A stretch of DNA of 64,000 nucleotides from Salinarimonas ramus (GCF_014645695.1 NZ_BMMF01000005.1:297797-361796); one strand, 5' to 3'. Numbered from the stretch's first letter, positions 24,289 to 33,159 are shown. Numbers and translations: made by a program. Notes: generated from the letters alone by a model not told the origin.

Positions 24289-25881
24289 ATGCTGTCCAGA
24301 CTGATCGAGGATCGCCGAGGCGGGGTCGCCGTCGCCTTCGCGCTGAGCCTCCTGCCCACGCTCGGGCTCGCGGGCGTCGCCGTCGACTATAACCGAGTCG
24401 CCAACGTGCGGCCGCAGGTGCTCTCGATGCTCGACCGCGCGGCCCTCGCCGCGGTGAGCCGCGAGGAGGAATACGGCGCCGAGGACTACGCCCGCGAGAT
24501 GGTCGAGCAGCTCATCCCCGAGCTGCCGGAGGGGGTCGTCATCGACGAGGTCGTCCCGCGTCTCGTGGTCGACGCGTCCACCGGCGCGCGCACCATGCAC
24601 GTGGAGGCGTCGGGCCGCGTGACGGCGAACATCTCCCGCGTCATCGGGATCGAGAGCATCCCCTTCACGCTCGAGAGCGAGGCGCAGGCGGCGAGCAAGC
24701 TCTACGAGGTCGTGCTCGTCGTCGACGTCACGGGCTCGATGAAGGACAGCAAGATCAATGCGCTGCGGCAATCGGCGACCCGGTTCGTCGAGACGCTCCT
24801 GCCCGCGGGCGCCTCGAGCGACCGTCTGCGGGTCGCGATCGTGCCCTACTCGGCCACCGTGAACGTCGGCACCTCGCGCTCCGGCTGGCTCACCCCGGGC
24901 AACGGCGCCCTCGACGACGCCGGCCTCGATGCCATCGCCCAGAACCGCTACGTCTGGGATTCGAGCGAGGTGCCGGCGAACCTGTGCAAGGGCACGAACG
25001 TCGTCTGGGACGGCCAGAAGCAGCTCTGCTACATGGGCACGCTCAGCGCGTTCGAGGACGTGGACGATTGCCCGGGCGTCATCCGCGGCGACACCTGCTA
25101 CGTCGCGAACGCCTGGGCGGGCTGCGTCATGGAGCGCGCCGGCTCGGACGGGGAGCTCACCGACGCGCCCCCGAGCACCGCGGCCTTCCGGCCTTATTAC
25201 TGGCAGTCCTGGACGGGCAACGGCTCGCCGAGCAACCGCTTCAATTCCTGGCTGCCCAATTCCGTCGACGAGAGCTGGCACACCAATGCCACGTCCAACG
25301 ACGGCCGCGGCCCCAATCTCGGCTGCCCGAAGAACGCCGTCGTCCCCTTCACCGCCGACCGCGACCTGCTTCTCGGCGAGATCGAGGATTTCGAGGCCTG
25401 GCACCGCGGCGGCACGATGGGCCATGTCGGCCTGCTCTGGGGCTGGCGCCTCGTCTCCCCGCAATGGCAGGGCCTGTGGGGTCCCGACCATTGGGCCGAC
25501 GCCCCGCCCCACGCCAAGGTCGAGCGCATCCTCGTCTTCATGACGGACGGCGAGAACGGCTTCTACACCGGCCACGCGCCCTCCAACGACAGCGATTACA
25601 CCGCCTACGGACGCATGTCCGAGAGCGCTACCTTCAACCGCTCGAACCACAAGAGGCTCCTGAACGAGCGCATGGAAACGGTGTGCGAGAACCTGCATGC
25701 GGAGGACGTCGAGGTGTTCACCGTCGCCTTCGCGCTCTCCAGCGCCGATGCCCACAAGCTGCTCGGCGGCTGCGCCTCGACGCCGCGCCACGTCTTCACC
25801 TCCGAGGTCGACACGCTGGTCGCCCATTTCGAGACCATCGCCCGGGACATCTACGAGCGGCGCGTGGCGTTGACGCGCTGA
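24289..25881 (+). CDS. TadG-like pilus-assembly / vWA-domain envelope protein
   Basis: Encodes 530 residues. An N-terminal TadE/TadG-type segment (RLIEDRRGGVAVAFALSLLPTLGLAGVAVDYNRV) provides a membrane anchor. A von Willebrand factor A domain begins at about residue 145 with the MIDAS motif VVDVTGSM and continues through the metal-binding FMTDGEN segment. Between them lies a long insertion rich in Cys, Trp and Asn (about 215-390), probably secreted and disulfide-bonded. TadG proteins are linked to Flp/Tad pilus assembly, but no other tad gene is nearby, so the role is inferred. ATG 24289 is preceded by GAGAGCGAGCGTCGAC. Confidence 0.85.
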   Translation: MLSRLIEDRRGGVAVAFALSLLPTLGLAGVAVDYNRVANVRPQVLSMLDRAALAAVSREEEYGAEDYAREMVEQLIPELPEGVVIDEVVPRLVVDASTGARTMHVEASGRVTANISRVIGIESIPFTLESEAQAASKLYEVVLVVDVTGSMKDSKINALRQSATRFVETLLPAGASSDRLRVAIVPYSATVNVGTSRSGWLTPGNGALDDAGLDAIAQNRYVWDSSEVPANLCKGTNVVWDGQKQLCYMGTLSAFEDVDDCPGVIRGDTCYVANAWAGCVMERAGSDGELTDAPPSTAAFRPYYWQSWTGNGSPSNRFNSWLPNSVDESWHTNATSNDGRGPNLGCPKNAVVPFTADRDLLLGEIEDFEAWHRGGTMGHVGLLWGWRLVSPQWQGLWGPDHWADAPPHAKVERILVFMTDGENGFYTGHAPSNDSDYTAYGRMSESATFNRSNHKRLLNERMETVCENLHAEDVEVFTVAFALSSADAHKLLGGCASTPRHVFTSEVDTLVAHFETIARDIYERRVALTR

Positions 25882-25974
25882 CCCCCCCCTACTCCCCGAC
25901 CATCGCGGCAGGAACCGCCGCGCTCGCCCCCGCGTTCGCCGCCTCGACGAGGCAGCACGCGGGGTTTTCTTTTC

Positions 25975-27120
25975 GTGGAACAGATCGCAGGGCTCGCCGA
26001 CGAGGCGGGCGACATCCTCGCGGCCTGGCCGGACTGGGCCGAGGCGGCCGTCGTGCTCGCGCTCTTCGCGGTCGCGGCGCTCCTCCTGCACGGGCTCGTC
26101 GTCTCGATCGTGCGCGCGACGTTCGGGCGGCGGCTCGGCGATCTCGGACGCGGCATCCTGGCGCGCATCCGGCGCCCGACGCGGCTCGCGCTCGTCATCG
26201 TCCTCGTGGGCGGGGCCCTGCCGGCCGTGCCGCTCGACGGCGACACGCGGGCTTGGCTCGCCTGGCTCCTGCTCCTCGCCTTCATCGTCGTGCTGGGCTG
26301 GGCCGCGATGGTCGTCGTCGACGTCGCCGCCGACGTCTACCTGCGCCGGCTTCCGCGCGAATCCGAGGACACCACGCTCGCCCGCAAGGCGACGACGCAG
26401 GTGCGGCTCCTGCGGCGCATCGCCGTCATCGTCATCGGCGTCCTCACGGTCGCCGCGCTGATGACGACGAGCCCCGTCGCGCGGCAATACGGGACGAGCC
26501 TGTTCGCGTCGGCGGGCGTCGCGGGCCTCGTCATCGGGCTCGCCGCCCAGCCGGTGCTGTCGAACATCATCGCCGGCCTGCAGCTCGCCATCACCCAGCC
26601 CGTCCGGCTGGAGGACGCGGTGATCGTGGAGGGCGAGTTCGGCTTCGTGGAGGACATCCGCACGAGCTACGTGGTGGTGCGGCTGTGGGACCTGCGCCGG
26701 CTCGTCGTGCCGCTCAAGCGCTTCATCGAGCAGCCCTTCCAGAACTGGACGCGAGGCGAGGCGCGGCTGATCGGGTCCGTCGTGCTCCATCTCGACTACA
26801 CCGCACCCATCGCGGCGATCCGCGCGCGCTTCGAGGCTCTGGTGCGCGCCTCCCCGCTCTTCGACGGCGAGACGGTGGGGCTTCAGGTGATCGACGCGGG
26901 GCGCGATTCGATCACGGTGCGCGGGCTGATGAGCGCGCGCACCCCCGGCGAGACCTGGGATTTGCGCTGCACCGTCCGCGAGGACCTCGTCGCCTGGCTC
27001 CAGGAGACCCATCCCGGCGCCCTGCCGCAGGTGCGCACCCGCACCGTCGCGAGCGGCGCCGCAGCCGCGGCGGCGGAAGCCGGGGAGAGCGCGGAGGGCG
27101 GCGACGCGAATTCCACTTAG
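25975..27120 (+). CDS. Mechanosensitive ion channel, MscS family
   Basis: Encodes 381 residues. Four hydrophobic segments occur in the first 190 residues, the last being the pore helix SLFASAGVAGLVIGLAAQPVLSNIIAG, whose Gly/Ala packing and following beta domain (LEDAVIVEGEFGFVEDI) are typical of MscS. The beta domain sequence VVRLWDLRRLVVPLKRFIEQPFQNW matches the conserved gating/vestibule segment. The channel should open under hypo-osmotic shock to release solutes. The start is GTG 25975; there is no ATG closer to the family start. The C-terminus ends in a Glu/Gly/Ala-rich tail, and the first arm of the 27121 hairpin follows the stop directly. Confidence 0.95.
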   Translation: MEQIAGLADEAGDILAAWPDWAEAAVVLALFAVAALLLHGLVVSIVRATFGRRLGDLGRGILARIRRPTRLALVIVLVGGALPAVPLDGDTRAWLAWLLLLAFIVVLGWAAMVVVDVAADVYLRRLPRESEDTTLARKATTQVRLLRRIAVIVIGVLTVAALMTTSPVARQYGTSLFASAGVAGLVIGLAAQPVLSNIIAGLQLAITQPVRLEDAVIVEGEFGFVEDIRTSYVVVRLWDLRRLVVPLKRFIEQPFQNWTRGEARLIGSVVLHLDYTAPIAAIRARFEALVRASPLFDGETVGLQVIDAGRDSITVRGLMSARTPGETWDLRCTVREDLVAWLQETHPGALPQVRTRTVASGAAAAAAEAGESAEGGDANST

Positions 27121-27143
27121 CTCCTTCCCTGTAGGGGAAGGAG
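27121..27143. repeat. Solo copy of a palindromic end sequence (CTCCTTCCC...GGGAAGGAG)
   Basis: CTCCTTCCCTGTAGGGGAAG followed by GAG, directly after the MscS stop and before the yebC stop. The arms pair over nine bases. The same core occurs at both ends of the 197-bp element at 34701-34897. It may act as a terminator-like hairpin shared by the two convergent genes. Confidence 0.6.
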
Positions 27144-27163
27144 AAGGGCGCCCGTCTCCCGGG

Positions 27164-27910
27164 TCAGGCGGAGAGCTTCTCCATGAGCGTCTCGGAGAGC
27201 TCGAAATTGGCGTAGACGTTCTGGACGTCGTCGTGGTCCTCGAGCGTCTCCATGAGGCGCATGAGCTTCTCGCCGGTCTCGTCGTCGACGGCGACCGCGT
27301 TCTGCGGCTTCCACATCAGCGCGGACTTGCTCGCCTCGCCGAAGCGCTCCTCGAGCGCCTTGGTCACGTCGCCGAGCGCGATGTCGGCGCAGTAGATCTC
27401 GTGGCCGTTCTCGGAGGAGACGACGTCGTCGGCGCCCGCCTCGATGGCGGCCTCCAGCATGCCGTCGGCATCGGCCACTTCGGGCCCGTACTCGACGATG
27501 CCGACGCGGTCGAACATGAAGGCGACGGCGCCCGTCTCGGCGAGGTTGCCGCCGGACTTGGTGAAGTAGGAGCGGATGTCGGAGGCGGTGCGGTTGCGGT
27601 TGTCCGTCATGGCCTCGATGATGATCGCCGCGCCGCCGGGGCCGTAGCCCTCGTAACGGATCTCCTCGTAGTTCTCCGCGTCCCCGCCCTGGGACTTCTT
27701 GATGGCCCGCTCGATGTTGTCCTTGGGCATGGACTGCGCCTTGGCCGCGAGCACGGCGGCGCGCAGGCGCGGGTTCATGGCGGGATCGGGCATGCCCATC
27801 TTGGCCGCCACCGTGATCTCGCGGGCGAGCTTCGAGAAGAGCTTGGAGCGCTGCGCATCGACGCGCCCCTTGCGGTGCATGATGTTCTTGAACTGGCTGT
27901 GTCCGGCCAT
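27164..27910 (-). CDS. yebC: YebC/PmpR family translational regulator
   Basis: Encodes 248 residues. The start [20 protein letters not shown] and the blocks [44 protein letters not shown] and [14 protein letters not shown] are diagnostic. Members of the family were long called DNA-binding regulators and are now linked to translation of proline-rich stretches. Start ATG 27910 matches the family start (MAGHSQF); the longer frame to 27985 has no support. Its upstream gap of 151 bp to exoD holds no clear site. Confidence 0.96.
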   Translation of the reverse strand: MAGHSQFKNIMHRKGRVDAQRSKLFSKLAREITVAAKMGMPDPAMNPRLRAAVLAAKAQSMPKDNIERAIKKSQGGDAENYEEIRYEGYGPGGAAIIIEAMTDNRNRTASDIRSYFTKSGGNLAETGAVAFMFDRVGIVEYGPEVADADGMLEAAIEAGADDVVSSENGHEIYCADIALGDVTKALEERFGEASKSALMWKPQNAVAVDDETGEKLMRLMETLEDHDDVQNVYANFELSETLMEKLSA

Positions 27911-28061
27911 GCGGTATCCGTCCTCGCGCGGCGCCGGCCGAAGGGCGGCGGCCTGGTTGCTGTTCATCAGGTGTCGCTGGAGCACGGATATAGGCGGGAG
28001 AGGGCGCTCTTGCCAAGCGCACCGTCGTGCCGAGGGCCTTCCCCCTCCGCCCGGGCCTTGC

Positions 28062-28985
28062 TCACATCCCCCCCGCCTTCTCCGCGGCGAACAGCGCCAC
28101 GCCGACGATCGCCCAGGACAGGCCCACCGTGTAGACCATGCCGGCGAGGCCGAGCAGGCCGCCGATGCCGAGCATCACGCCGTCCTCCTGCATGATCGCG
28201 ATGGCGAGCACGACGAGTGCGATGGAGGGCACGAAGTTGGTGCCGGGAAGGGGAATGATCACGCAGGCCGCCAGCAGGACGGCGAAGACGCCGATGAGGC
28301 GGTCGCCGCGGTCGCCGAAGAGCCCGGTATAGCGGGGCCGGCACAGGCTCTCCACCCAGCGCAGCCGCGGCTCCGCGAGGTCGATGATCTTGCGGAAGGT
28401 CGAGACCGCGAAGGTCTTGTCCATCAGGCGCCGCGGCAGCCAGGGGCGGCGCTTGCCCAGCGCCATCTGGACGGCGAAGAGCAGGACGGGCAGGCCGAAG
28501 ACGGAGTTCATGCCCGGCGGCGCCGGGATGCAGTTGGGCAGCGAGAACAGGATGATGACGAAGCCGAAGGCGCGCTCGCCGAAGGCCTCGACGATCTCGC
28601 GAATGGAGATGCGGTCGCCCTCCACCGTGTCGACGACGGCGCGCAGGACGAGGGTGATGCGCTTGTGCTCCATCGCCTCGTGCAGCGCGCGGGCGCGCCG
28701 CGCCTGAGGCGTGTCGGCCTCCGCGGCGAGCCGCGCGGCCTTGGCCGCGCGACGCTCGGCACGGCGCTGCTGGAGACGCTCGATGGCCTCGCGCAGGCGC
28801 CGGCGCCGCTCGGCCGCCTCGGTGCCGGGCGTCTCCACGCCTTCGGCCTCCGTGCCGGGCGTCTCCACGCCTTCGGCCTCCGTGCCGGGCGTCTCGGCCG
28901 CGGACGCCTCCGGCCGGGCGCCGGCATCCAGGCCGGGCTCTGCGGTGGTCTCGCGTGTCGTCTCTCGGGGATCGTGCGCGCTCAT
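28062..28985 (-). CDS. exoD: ExoD family exopolysaccharide-synthesis membrane protein
   Basis: Encodes 307 residues. The first 100 are hydrophilic, with an imperfect repeat [10 protein letters not shown] and an Arg/Ala-rich coiled stretch. The ExoD domain begins near residue 105 ([33 protein letters not shown]) and has about four membrane segments with NCIPAPPG and [25 protein letters not shown]. exoD mutants of Sinorhizobium are affected in exopolysaccharide production and alkali tolerance; the biochemical role is unknown. ATG 28985 is chosen over GTG 28994. The ymdB-like gene lies 16 bp upstream on the same strand, so they are probably co-transcribed. Confidence 0.9.
   Translation of the reverse strand: MSAHDPRETTRETTAEPGLDAGARPEASAAETPGTEAEGVETPGTEAEGVETPGTEAAERRRRLREAIERLQQRRAERRAAKAARLAAEADTPQARRARALHEAMEHKRITLVLRAVVDTVEGDRISIREIVEAFGERAFGFVIILFSLPNCIPAPPGMNSVFGLPVLLFAVQMALGKRRPWLPRRLMDKTFAVSTFRKIIDLAEPRLRWVESLCRPRYTGLFGDRGDRLIGVFAVLLAACVIIPLPGTNFVPSIALVVLAIAIMQEDGVMLGIGGLLGLAGMVYTVGLSWAIVGVALFAAEKAGGM
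28822..28895 (-). repeat. 30-bp tandem repeat inside exoD
   Basis: The unit of 30 bp beginning GTGCCGGGCGTCTCCACGCC occurs at 28822-28851 and 28852-28881, with a partial third copy to 28895. In frame it encodes the repeated residues [10 protein letters not shown] of the hydrophilic N-terminal region. Its identity at the DNA level suggests recent duplication and possible copy-number variation. Confidence 0.75.
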
Positions 28986-29001
28986 CGGGTCCACGTGCGG
29001 A

Positions 29002-29823
29002 TCAATCCCAGAAGACGGGCTTGGTTTCGTCGAGATGGGGTCCGATCCGCACCGGCGCCACCTTCGTGGCGAGCCCGGTGCGCGGATCGGTCTCGACGGC
29101 GATCCCCGAGAGCGCGCCGGGGCCCGACGCCACCTCGAGCCGCGCGCCGGGCGTCTTCTGCAGGAAGCGGCGCAGGGGCTCGTCCTTGGCCATGCCGAGC
29201 ACGGAATCGTAGTCCCCGCACATGCCGGCGTCCGACATGTAGGCCGTGCCGCCCGGCATGATGCGGTGGTCGCCCGTGGGAACGTGGGTGTGGGTGCCGA
29301 CGACGAGGCTCGCGCGCCCGTCGCAGAACACGCCCATGGCCTGCTTCTCGCTCGTCGCCTCCGCGTGCATGTCGACGACGATGGCGTCCGCGGCGGCGCC
29401 GAGCGGGCAGTCGGACAGCGCCCGCTCGACGGCGCCGAACGGGTCGTCCATGGCGTCCATGAAGAGCCGCCCCATGACGCTGACGACGAGGACGCGCGCG
29501 CCCTGCGCCGTCTCGACGAGGGTCGCGCCGCGCCCCGGCGTGCCGGCGGGATAGTTCGCGGGACGCACGAGCCTGTCCTGCCGCTCGATGAAGACGAGGG
29601 CCTCGCGCTGGTCGAAGGAATGGTTGCCGAGCGTGAGCGCGTCGGCGCCCGCGCCGAGGAGCTCGTCGCAGATCGCCTCGGTGATGCCGAAGCCGCCGGC
29701 GGCGTTCTCCGCGTTGATCACGACGCAATCGAGCTTCCAGCGAGCGCGCAGGCGGGGCAGCTCCTCGGTGACCGCCTGGCGCCCCGGCCGGCCGACGACG
29801 TCGCCGAGGAAGAGGATCCGCAT
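29002..29823 (-). CDS. TIGR00282/YmdB family metallophosphoesterase
   Basis: Encodes 273 residues. The dinuclear metal site is complete: Asp in ILFLGDVVGRPG, INAENAAGG, TLGNHSFD, VVDMHAEATSEK and GTHTHVPTGDHR. Bacterial YmdB acts as a phosphodiesterase (2',3'-cNMPs and related substrates in Bacillus). It sits between exoD and the 5-FCL gene, with four bases between its start and the 5-FCL stop, so the three genes are likely one operon under the promoter upstream of 5-FCL. Confidence 0.93.
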   Translation of the reverse strand: MRILFLGDVVGRPGRQAVTEELPRLRARWKLDCVVINAENAAGGFGITEAICDELLGAGADALTLGNHSFDQREALVFIERQDRLVRPANYPAGTPGRGATLVETAQGARVLVVSVMGRLFMDAMDDPFGAVERALSDCPLGAAADAIVVDMHAEATSEKQAMGVFCDGRASLVVGTHTHVPTGDHRIMPGGTAYMSDAGMCGDYDSVLGMAKDEPLRRFLQKTPGARLEVASGPGALSGIAVETDPRTGLATKVAPVRIGPHLDETKPVFWD

Positions 29824-29827
29824 GCGC

Positions 29828-30442
29828 TCACGCCTCCCGTGCCGCGCCCGCGTCCCGCGGCGCGCGGATGATCTCCGCCTCGGTCACGACGAGGTCGAGA
29901 CGACGGTCGTGATCCTCGGCGGGAATGCTTTGCGCTTCCTGAACGGAAAAAGCCACCCCGATCGCGAGAACCGGGCCCGCGCGCTCGAGCGCGGCGAGGG
30001 CACGGTCGTAATGCCCCTTGCCGTAGCCGATGCGGTGGCAGGCGCGGTCGAAACGCGAGAGCGGCACGAGGAGCGCCTGCGGATGGAGCATCTGCGCCTC
30101 CGGCCCCGGCGCCTCGACGCCGAAGGCGCCGCGCACGAGGGGCGTGCCGGGCGTCCAGGCGCGGAAGACGAGGCTCGGATCGGTGACGACGGGCAGCGCG
30201 ATGCGATGGCCGCGCTCGGCGAGCGCCACGAGGGCGGGGCGCACGTCGAGTTCCGTGCGCAGCGGCCAATAGCCGGCGATGGTGCCGATGCCGGCGAGCT
30301 CGGGCAGGGCGAGCAGCGTATGGACGAGCCCCCGCGCCGCCGCCTCGCGCACCTCGGGTGCCAGCGCGTCGCGCCGGGCGAGCCCCTCGCGCCGCAGCGC
30401 CGGCTTGTCAGAGGTCGATGGTGCGAGAGGCGACGTCGTCAT
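29828..30442 (-). CDS. 5-formyltetrahydrofolate cyclo-ligase
   Basis: Encodes 204 residues. The enzyme converts 5-formyl-THF to 5,10-methenyl-THF at the expense of ATP. The family blocks are LRREGLARRDAL at the N-terminus, AGYWPLRTELDVRP and the C-terminal LLVPLSRFDRACHRIGYGKGHYDRAL, which contains the ATP/substrate loop GYGKGHYD. Its position directly downstream of a 6S RNA matches the ygfA/fau arrangement known across proteobacteria. ATG 30442 is the only well-placed start. Confidence 0.94.
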   Translation of the reverse strand: MTTSPLAPSTSDKPALRREGLARRDALAPEVREAAARGLVHTLLALPELAGIGTIAGYWPLRTELDVRPALVALAERGHRIALPVVTDPSLVFRAWTPGTPLVRGAFGVEAPGPEAQMLHPQALLVPLSRFDRACHRIGYGKGHYDRALAALERAGPVLAIGVAFSVQEAQSIPAEDHDRRLDLVVTEAEIIRAPRDAGAAREA

Positions 30443-30475
30443 GTAATCGAGCGCGGAGCCGCGAAGGCCGTTGGA

Positions 30476-30625
30476 GAGTCGATCCCGGGATACCTACACA
30501 GTAGGTGGGCGCCGTATGTCCCGGTCCACGGACCGGGTCAGGGACAGCTCCCTTCGAGATCGATAAGGCCCCGGGGAAAAGTCCTCCTGACGAACCCCAC
30601 AGCCCCGCAAGGAACAATGTAATGG
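30476..30625 (-). ncRNA. ssrS: 6S RNA (RNA polymerase-binding regulator)
   Basis: Read on the minus strand from about 30625 to 30476. The strand folds as a long rod: GUGGGG (from 30595-30600) pairs with the GCCCAC of 30505-30510, GUCAGG plus GGAC (30581-30591) pair with GUCCCUGAC (30537-30545), and the 3' side of the central bubble holds the hairpin CCCGGUCC/GGACCGGG (30520-30537). This matches the 6S architecture of a large central bubble with a small 3' hairpin. It lies immediately upstream of the 5-FCL gene, its usual neighbour. The exact ends are estimates. 6S sequesters the housekeeping RNA polymerase in stationary phase. Confidence 0.78.
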
Positions 30626-30737
30626 GGGGCGGGGGCCGGGGGAAGGGGGAGAGCCGGCGTTATTTTCGCGCCATCGCGCTGGGGATACGAATGCCGCTTT
30701 CGGCAACGCCCGGCCGGAAGCGCGGGCGAGCCGGGCG

Positions 30738-31370
30738 TCACCGCCGCGCGGGGCGTCGGCCGGTGCCGCCTCCGCCCTGGAGGCCGCCGGTGATGGTGTC
30801 CAGCATCTCGTCGGACGCGCCGCGGCGTCGGGCCGGGCGGCGGCGGGCGCCGATGTCCCGCGCGGCGTAGGCTACCTCCCGCGAGCCGTCGACACCCGAT
30901 CGCGAGGGCGACCCGCCGAGATCGCGTGCCACGGCGGCGCGGGCCTGCGGCGTCTCGGCCAGGCGGTGGAGATGGATCTCGCTCGCGCCGCGCTCGGCTG
31001 CACGGGCGAGCCACGTGCCGCGGCGGGCGGTGTCCGGCAGGGCGTCCGCGAGGGTGACGCCGACGATCCGCGCGCGCGCCGCCGCACCCTCGCCGGCACC
31101 GCTCGGCTCTCGCGCGACGGCGAGGGCCACGGTGCCGTCGAGATCGTCCGCGTCGACGGAGGCGATCGCGTGCACCGCGACGACGACGCGCCGCCCCGAG
31201 CGTCCGCGCCAGGAGGACAGGCCGAGCCCGTCTCCCGCCTGCGCCGTCGCACGCAGGCGCTCCTCGCGCACGTCCCCCTCCCCGTCGCACGGGGCGGGGC
31301 CGACGCCACGAGCCGCACCGCGCAGGTCGCGCAGCGATTCTCTCCAGAACAGGGCGCGTTCGTTCCTCAT
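30738..31370 (-). CDS. Conserved hypothetical protein
   Basis: Encodes 210 residues. The central part reads like a folded alpha/beta protein: RVVVAVHAIASVDADDLDGTVALAVAREP, ARIVGVTLADALPDTA, GASEIHLHRLAETPQARAAVARDLGG. The N-terminus MRNERALFWRESLRDLRG and the Arg/Gly-rich C-terminal tail look disordered. No signal peptide or membrane segment is seen. The start at 31370 has only a weak ribosome site. It lies upstream of the 6S RNA on the same strand, separated from it by about 110 bp of G-rich sequence. I do not recognise a function. Confidence 0.65.
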   Translation of the reverse strand: MRNERALFWRESLRDLRGAARGVGPAPCDGEGDVREERLRATAQAGDGLGLSSWRGRSGRRVVVAVHAIASVDADDLDGTVALAVAREPSGAGEGAAARARIVGVTLADALPDTARRGTWLARAAERGASEIHLHRLAETPQARAAVARDLGGSPSRSGVDGSREVAYAARDIGARRRPARRRGASDEMLDTITGGLQGGGGTGRRPARR

Positions 31371-31389
31371 ACGTTCTAGCTAAGCCGTG

Positions 31390-31420
31390 CGGCCCGGCTC
31401 GTCAAGGGCGAGCCGGGCCG
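31390..31420. terminator. Strong hairpin between two minus-strand genes
   Basis: CGGCCCGGCTCG (31390-31401), seven-base loop, CGAGCCGGGCCG (31409-31420): a perfect 12-bp stem. It lies between the stop of the 99-residue protein (31453) and the start of the 210-residue protein (31370). No T-run follows on the minus strand, so it may be a partial terminator or an RNA-stability element. Confidence 0.5.
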
Positions 31421-31452
31421 AAATGCGCGAGACGTCTCACTCGGTCTTGGTC

Positions 31453-31752
31453 TCACTGCGTCTCGATGAAGGGCGGCAGGTCGCCGAGCTCCCGGCGGCG
31501 CGGCAGAAGATGATGGCCGTAGCGATCCCGGTGCGCGCCGAGCGCGGAGGGCTCGCTCAGCACCATCTGCTGGTACACGTAGCGCTGCATGGAGCCTTCG
31601 AGATTGTTCGGCAGCGTCACGTTCGGCGGATCGAGCCAGGCCGGCGGGCCCGACGGCCGAACCTCGACGGCGAGCCCGTCCTGCGCGTTCGCGCCGGAGG
31701 CGGGGACCAGGAGGAAAGCGGCGCAGGCGGCCGCGAGAGCAGTTCGCGTCAT
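31453..31752 (-). CDS. Small exported protein of unknown function
   Basis: Encodes 99 residues. A signal peptide (TRTALAAACAAFLLVPASGANAQ) with an ANA-Q cleavage site near residue 23 precedes about 75 mature residues with LAVEVRPSGPPAWLDPPNVTLPNN and a Tyr/Gln-rich MQRYVYQQMVLSE. It is thus expected in the periplasm or outer membrane. AGAGAGG lies seven bases upstream of ATG 31752. The 305-residue membrane protein is upstream on the same strand, 65 bp away, so they may be co-expressed. No family is recognised. Confidence 0.75.
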   Translation of the reverse strand: MTRTALAAACAAFLLVPASGANAQDGLAVEVRPSGPPAWLDPPNVTLPNNLEGSMQRYVYQQMVLSEPSALGAHRDRYGHHLLPRRRELGDLPPFIETQ

Positions 31753-31817
31753 GGTGAGGCCTCTCTTCGTGCCACGATCATGGATCGACGACGCGAGACG
31801 CGCGATCCGGGTTCCCG

Positions 31818-32735
31818 TCAGGAGGAGAATCCCAGATGCGCGGGGCGCGGCGGCGGCACCGGCATGGGCACGACGATCTGCGGCAGAGCCTGCGGACGTG
31901 CGCCACCGCCCCGCGTCGGCGGCGCGGGCGCGATGGACGCGACGGAGGCCGGATCGTCACCCGCCGGCGCGCACCCGTGCGCGCCGGCCGGCGCCGCGAA
32001 GGCGCGGGCGAGGGCCGTGTCGCCGCCGGGATCGAGGAGCACGAGCCCGTCGACGACGCAGGCGAGCGTCTCCGGAGCGGCATGCGCGTCGCACAGCCAG
32101 CCGGAGAGCCCGAGGCTCACGCCGCCGCGGAAGGCGAGGCAAGTGCGCACAGGCCCGTTCTCGAGCACGAGCTCGGCGGCTTCCAGCGTGCCGAAGCGTG
32201 TGGCGACCGCCTGCGTCGGTCCGGTGCGGACGATCGCGAGGCCGGCCTGCGCGGCGGCGAGCGCGGCCTCCACGAAGAAGCTGCGCTCCGCCTCCGGCGT
32301 CGTGCCCGGCCCGTCGCGCCGCAGCGCGAGACGCATGTGCGTGCCCGGCTCCGCGAAGGCGCCGAAGACGAGGGCGTCCTCGCGTGCGCCGTCGGCATGG
32401 ATGCGCGCCACGTGCCGCGAGGCGAGGCCGGAGAAGCCCGGCGCGTCGAGGCCCAGCACGATCTGCGGGATCTCGAGGGCGCGCCAGTCCGGCGGCGGTG
32501 CGGTGAGGACGGGATCGGGCCGCGCGACCAGCTCGGCGATGTCGCGGGGCGCCTCCTGCATGGGCGGCGGCGCCGGCATCAGCGCGAGCGCCACGAGCCC
32601 GCAGGCGGCGGCGGCGGTGAGGGCGCCGGAGAGCGTGCGCGCGAGACCGCGCTCGCGACGCTCGTGCGCGTCGCGCTCCCAGTCCGCCCCGATCTCCAAC
32701 AGCTCCGCCTCGCGGAACCGTCCCGCCGCGTGCAT
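31818..32735 (-). CDS. Membrane-anchored protein of unknown function
   Basis: Encodes 305 residues. A cytosolic N-terminal 35 residues rich in Glu/Arg (EAELLEIGADWERDAHERRERGL) precedes one membrane helix (about 36-54, SGALTAAAACGLVALALMP). The remainder is periplasmic: IPQIVLGLDAPGFSGLASRHVARIHADGAREDALVFGAF, then TRFGTLEAAELVLENGPVRTCLAFRG and two conserved Cys (in VRTCLAF and SGWLCDAHA) that could form a disulfide. The C-terminus is Pro-rich. This resembles alphaproteobacterial proteins of unknown role with a single anchor; no enzyme motif is seen. The 424 bp upstream hold no other gene. Confidence 0.8.
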   Translation of the reverse strand: MHAAGRFREAELLEIGADWERDAHERRERGLARTLSGALTAAAACGLVALALMPAPPPMQEAPRDIAELVARPDPVLTAPPPDWRALEIPQIVLGLDAPGFSGLASRHVARIHADGAREDALVFGAFAEPGTHMRLALRRDGPGTTPEAERSFFVEAALAAAQAGLAIVRTGPTQAVATRFGTLEAAELVLENGPVRTCLAFRGGVSLGLSGWLCDAHAAPETLACVVDGLVLLDPGGDTALARAFAAPAGAHGCAPAGDDPASVASIAPAPPTRGGGARPQALPQIVVPMPVPPPRPAHLGFSS

Positions 32736-33159
32736 GATGACGCCGTCCCTCTCGTCTCCCGTGGCGACCCTCCGCCCGCGGGGCCGAACGGGGGGTTACC
32801 GGCGCACCGGAGCGAGCGGGCTTTCTCGGCGTTTCGTGAATCCATCGTTGCGATGGCGGCAGGGGCGATGTCGGCGAGAGGCGCGCTTGACACCGCTCGC
32901 GTTTCGACGCAAGCACGAGCCACGCTCCGGCAATGGTGGCCGGGCGGAGACGAGAGCGAGACGATGCGTCCGGCCGTGAGCACCACGCGCAAAACGACGA
33001 CGACGTCCACGACGGCGGGCACCACGCTCCGCTGAACGCCCTCTCGTTCCCGGACCTCTCCCCGCCGGGCGGGAGGCCGGAAGCCCAGGCAGAGCCGATC
33101 GAGGCTCCCCGGGCGCCGCGACATCCGGGGAGCCCGGTTCCATCGCGAGGAGAATACCC
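32736..33159. other. Intergenic region (424 bp) between the membrane protein and asd
   Basis: No convincing gene. It holds the divergent promoters; a TTGACA occurs at 32885-32890 on the plus strand without a recognisable -10 box 17 bases later. The distal part carries the GGCTCCCCGG/CCGGGGAGCC hairpin (33103-33134) just before the asd ribosome site. Confidence 0.5.
33103..33134 (+). promoter_or_regulatory. 5'-UTR hairpin before asd
   Basis: GGCTCCCCGG (33103-33112), 12-base loop, CCGGGGAGCC (33125-33134), a perfect ten-base stem ending 12 bases before the AGGAG of asd. It could regulate asd by attenuation or by masking the ribosome site, or it could end transcription coming from upstream. 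It matches no riboswitch known to me. Confidence 0.5.

Noticed and set aside
28822-28895. CRISPR-like repeat
   Set aside because: The copies are directly adjacent without spacers and are in frame inside exoD; a tandem duplication.
32736-33159. Possible minus-strand protein in the asd upstream region
   Set aside because: The translation is hydrophobic but has no conserved pattern or ribosome site, and the region has the features of a promoter area.
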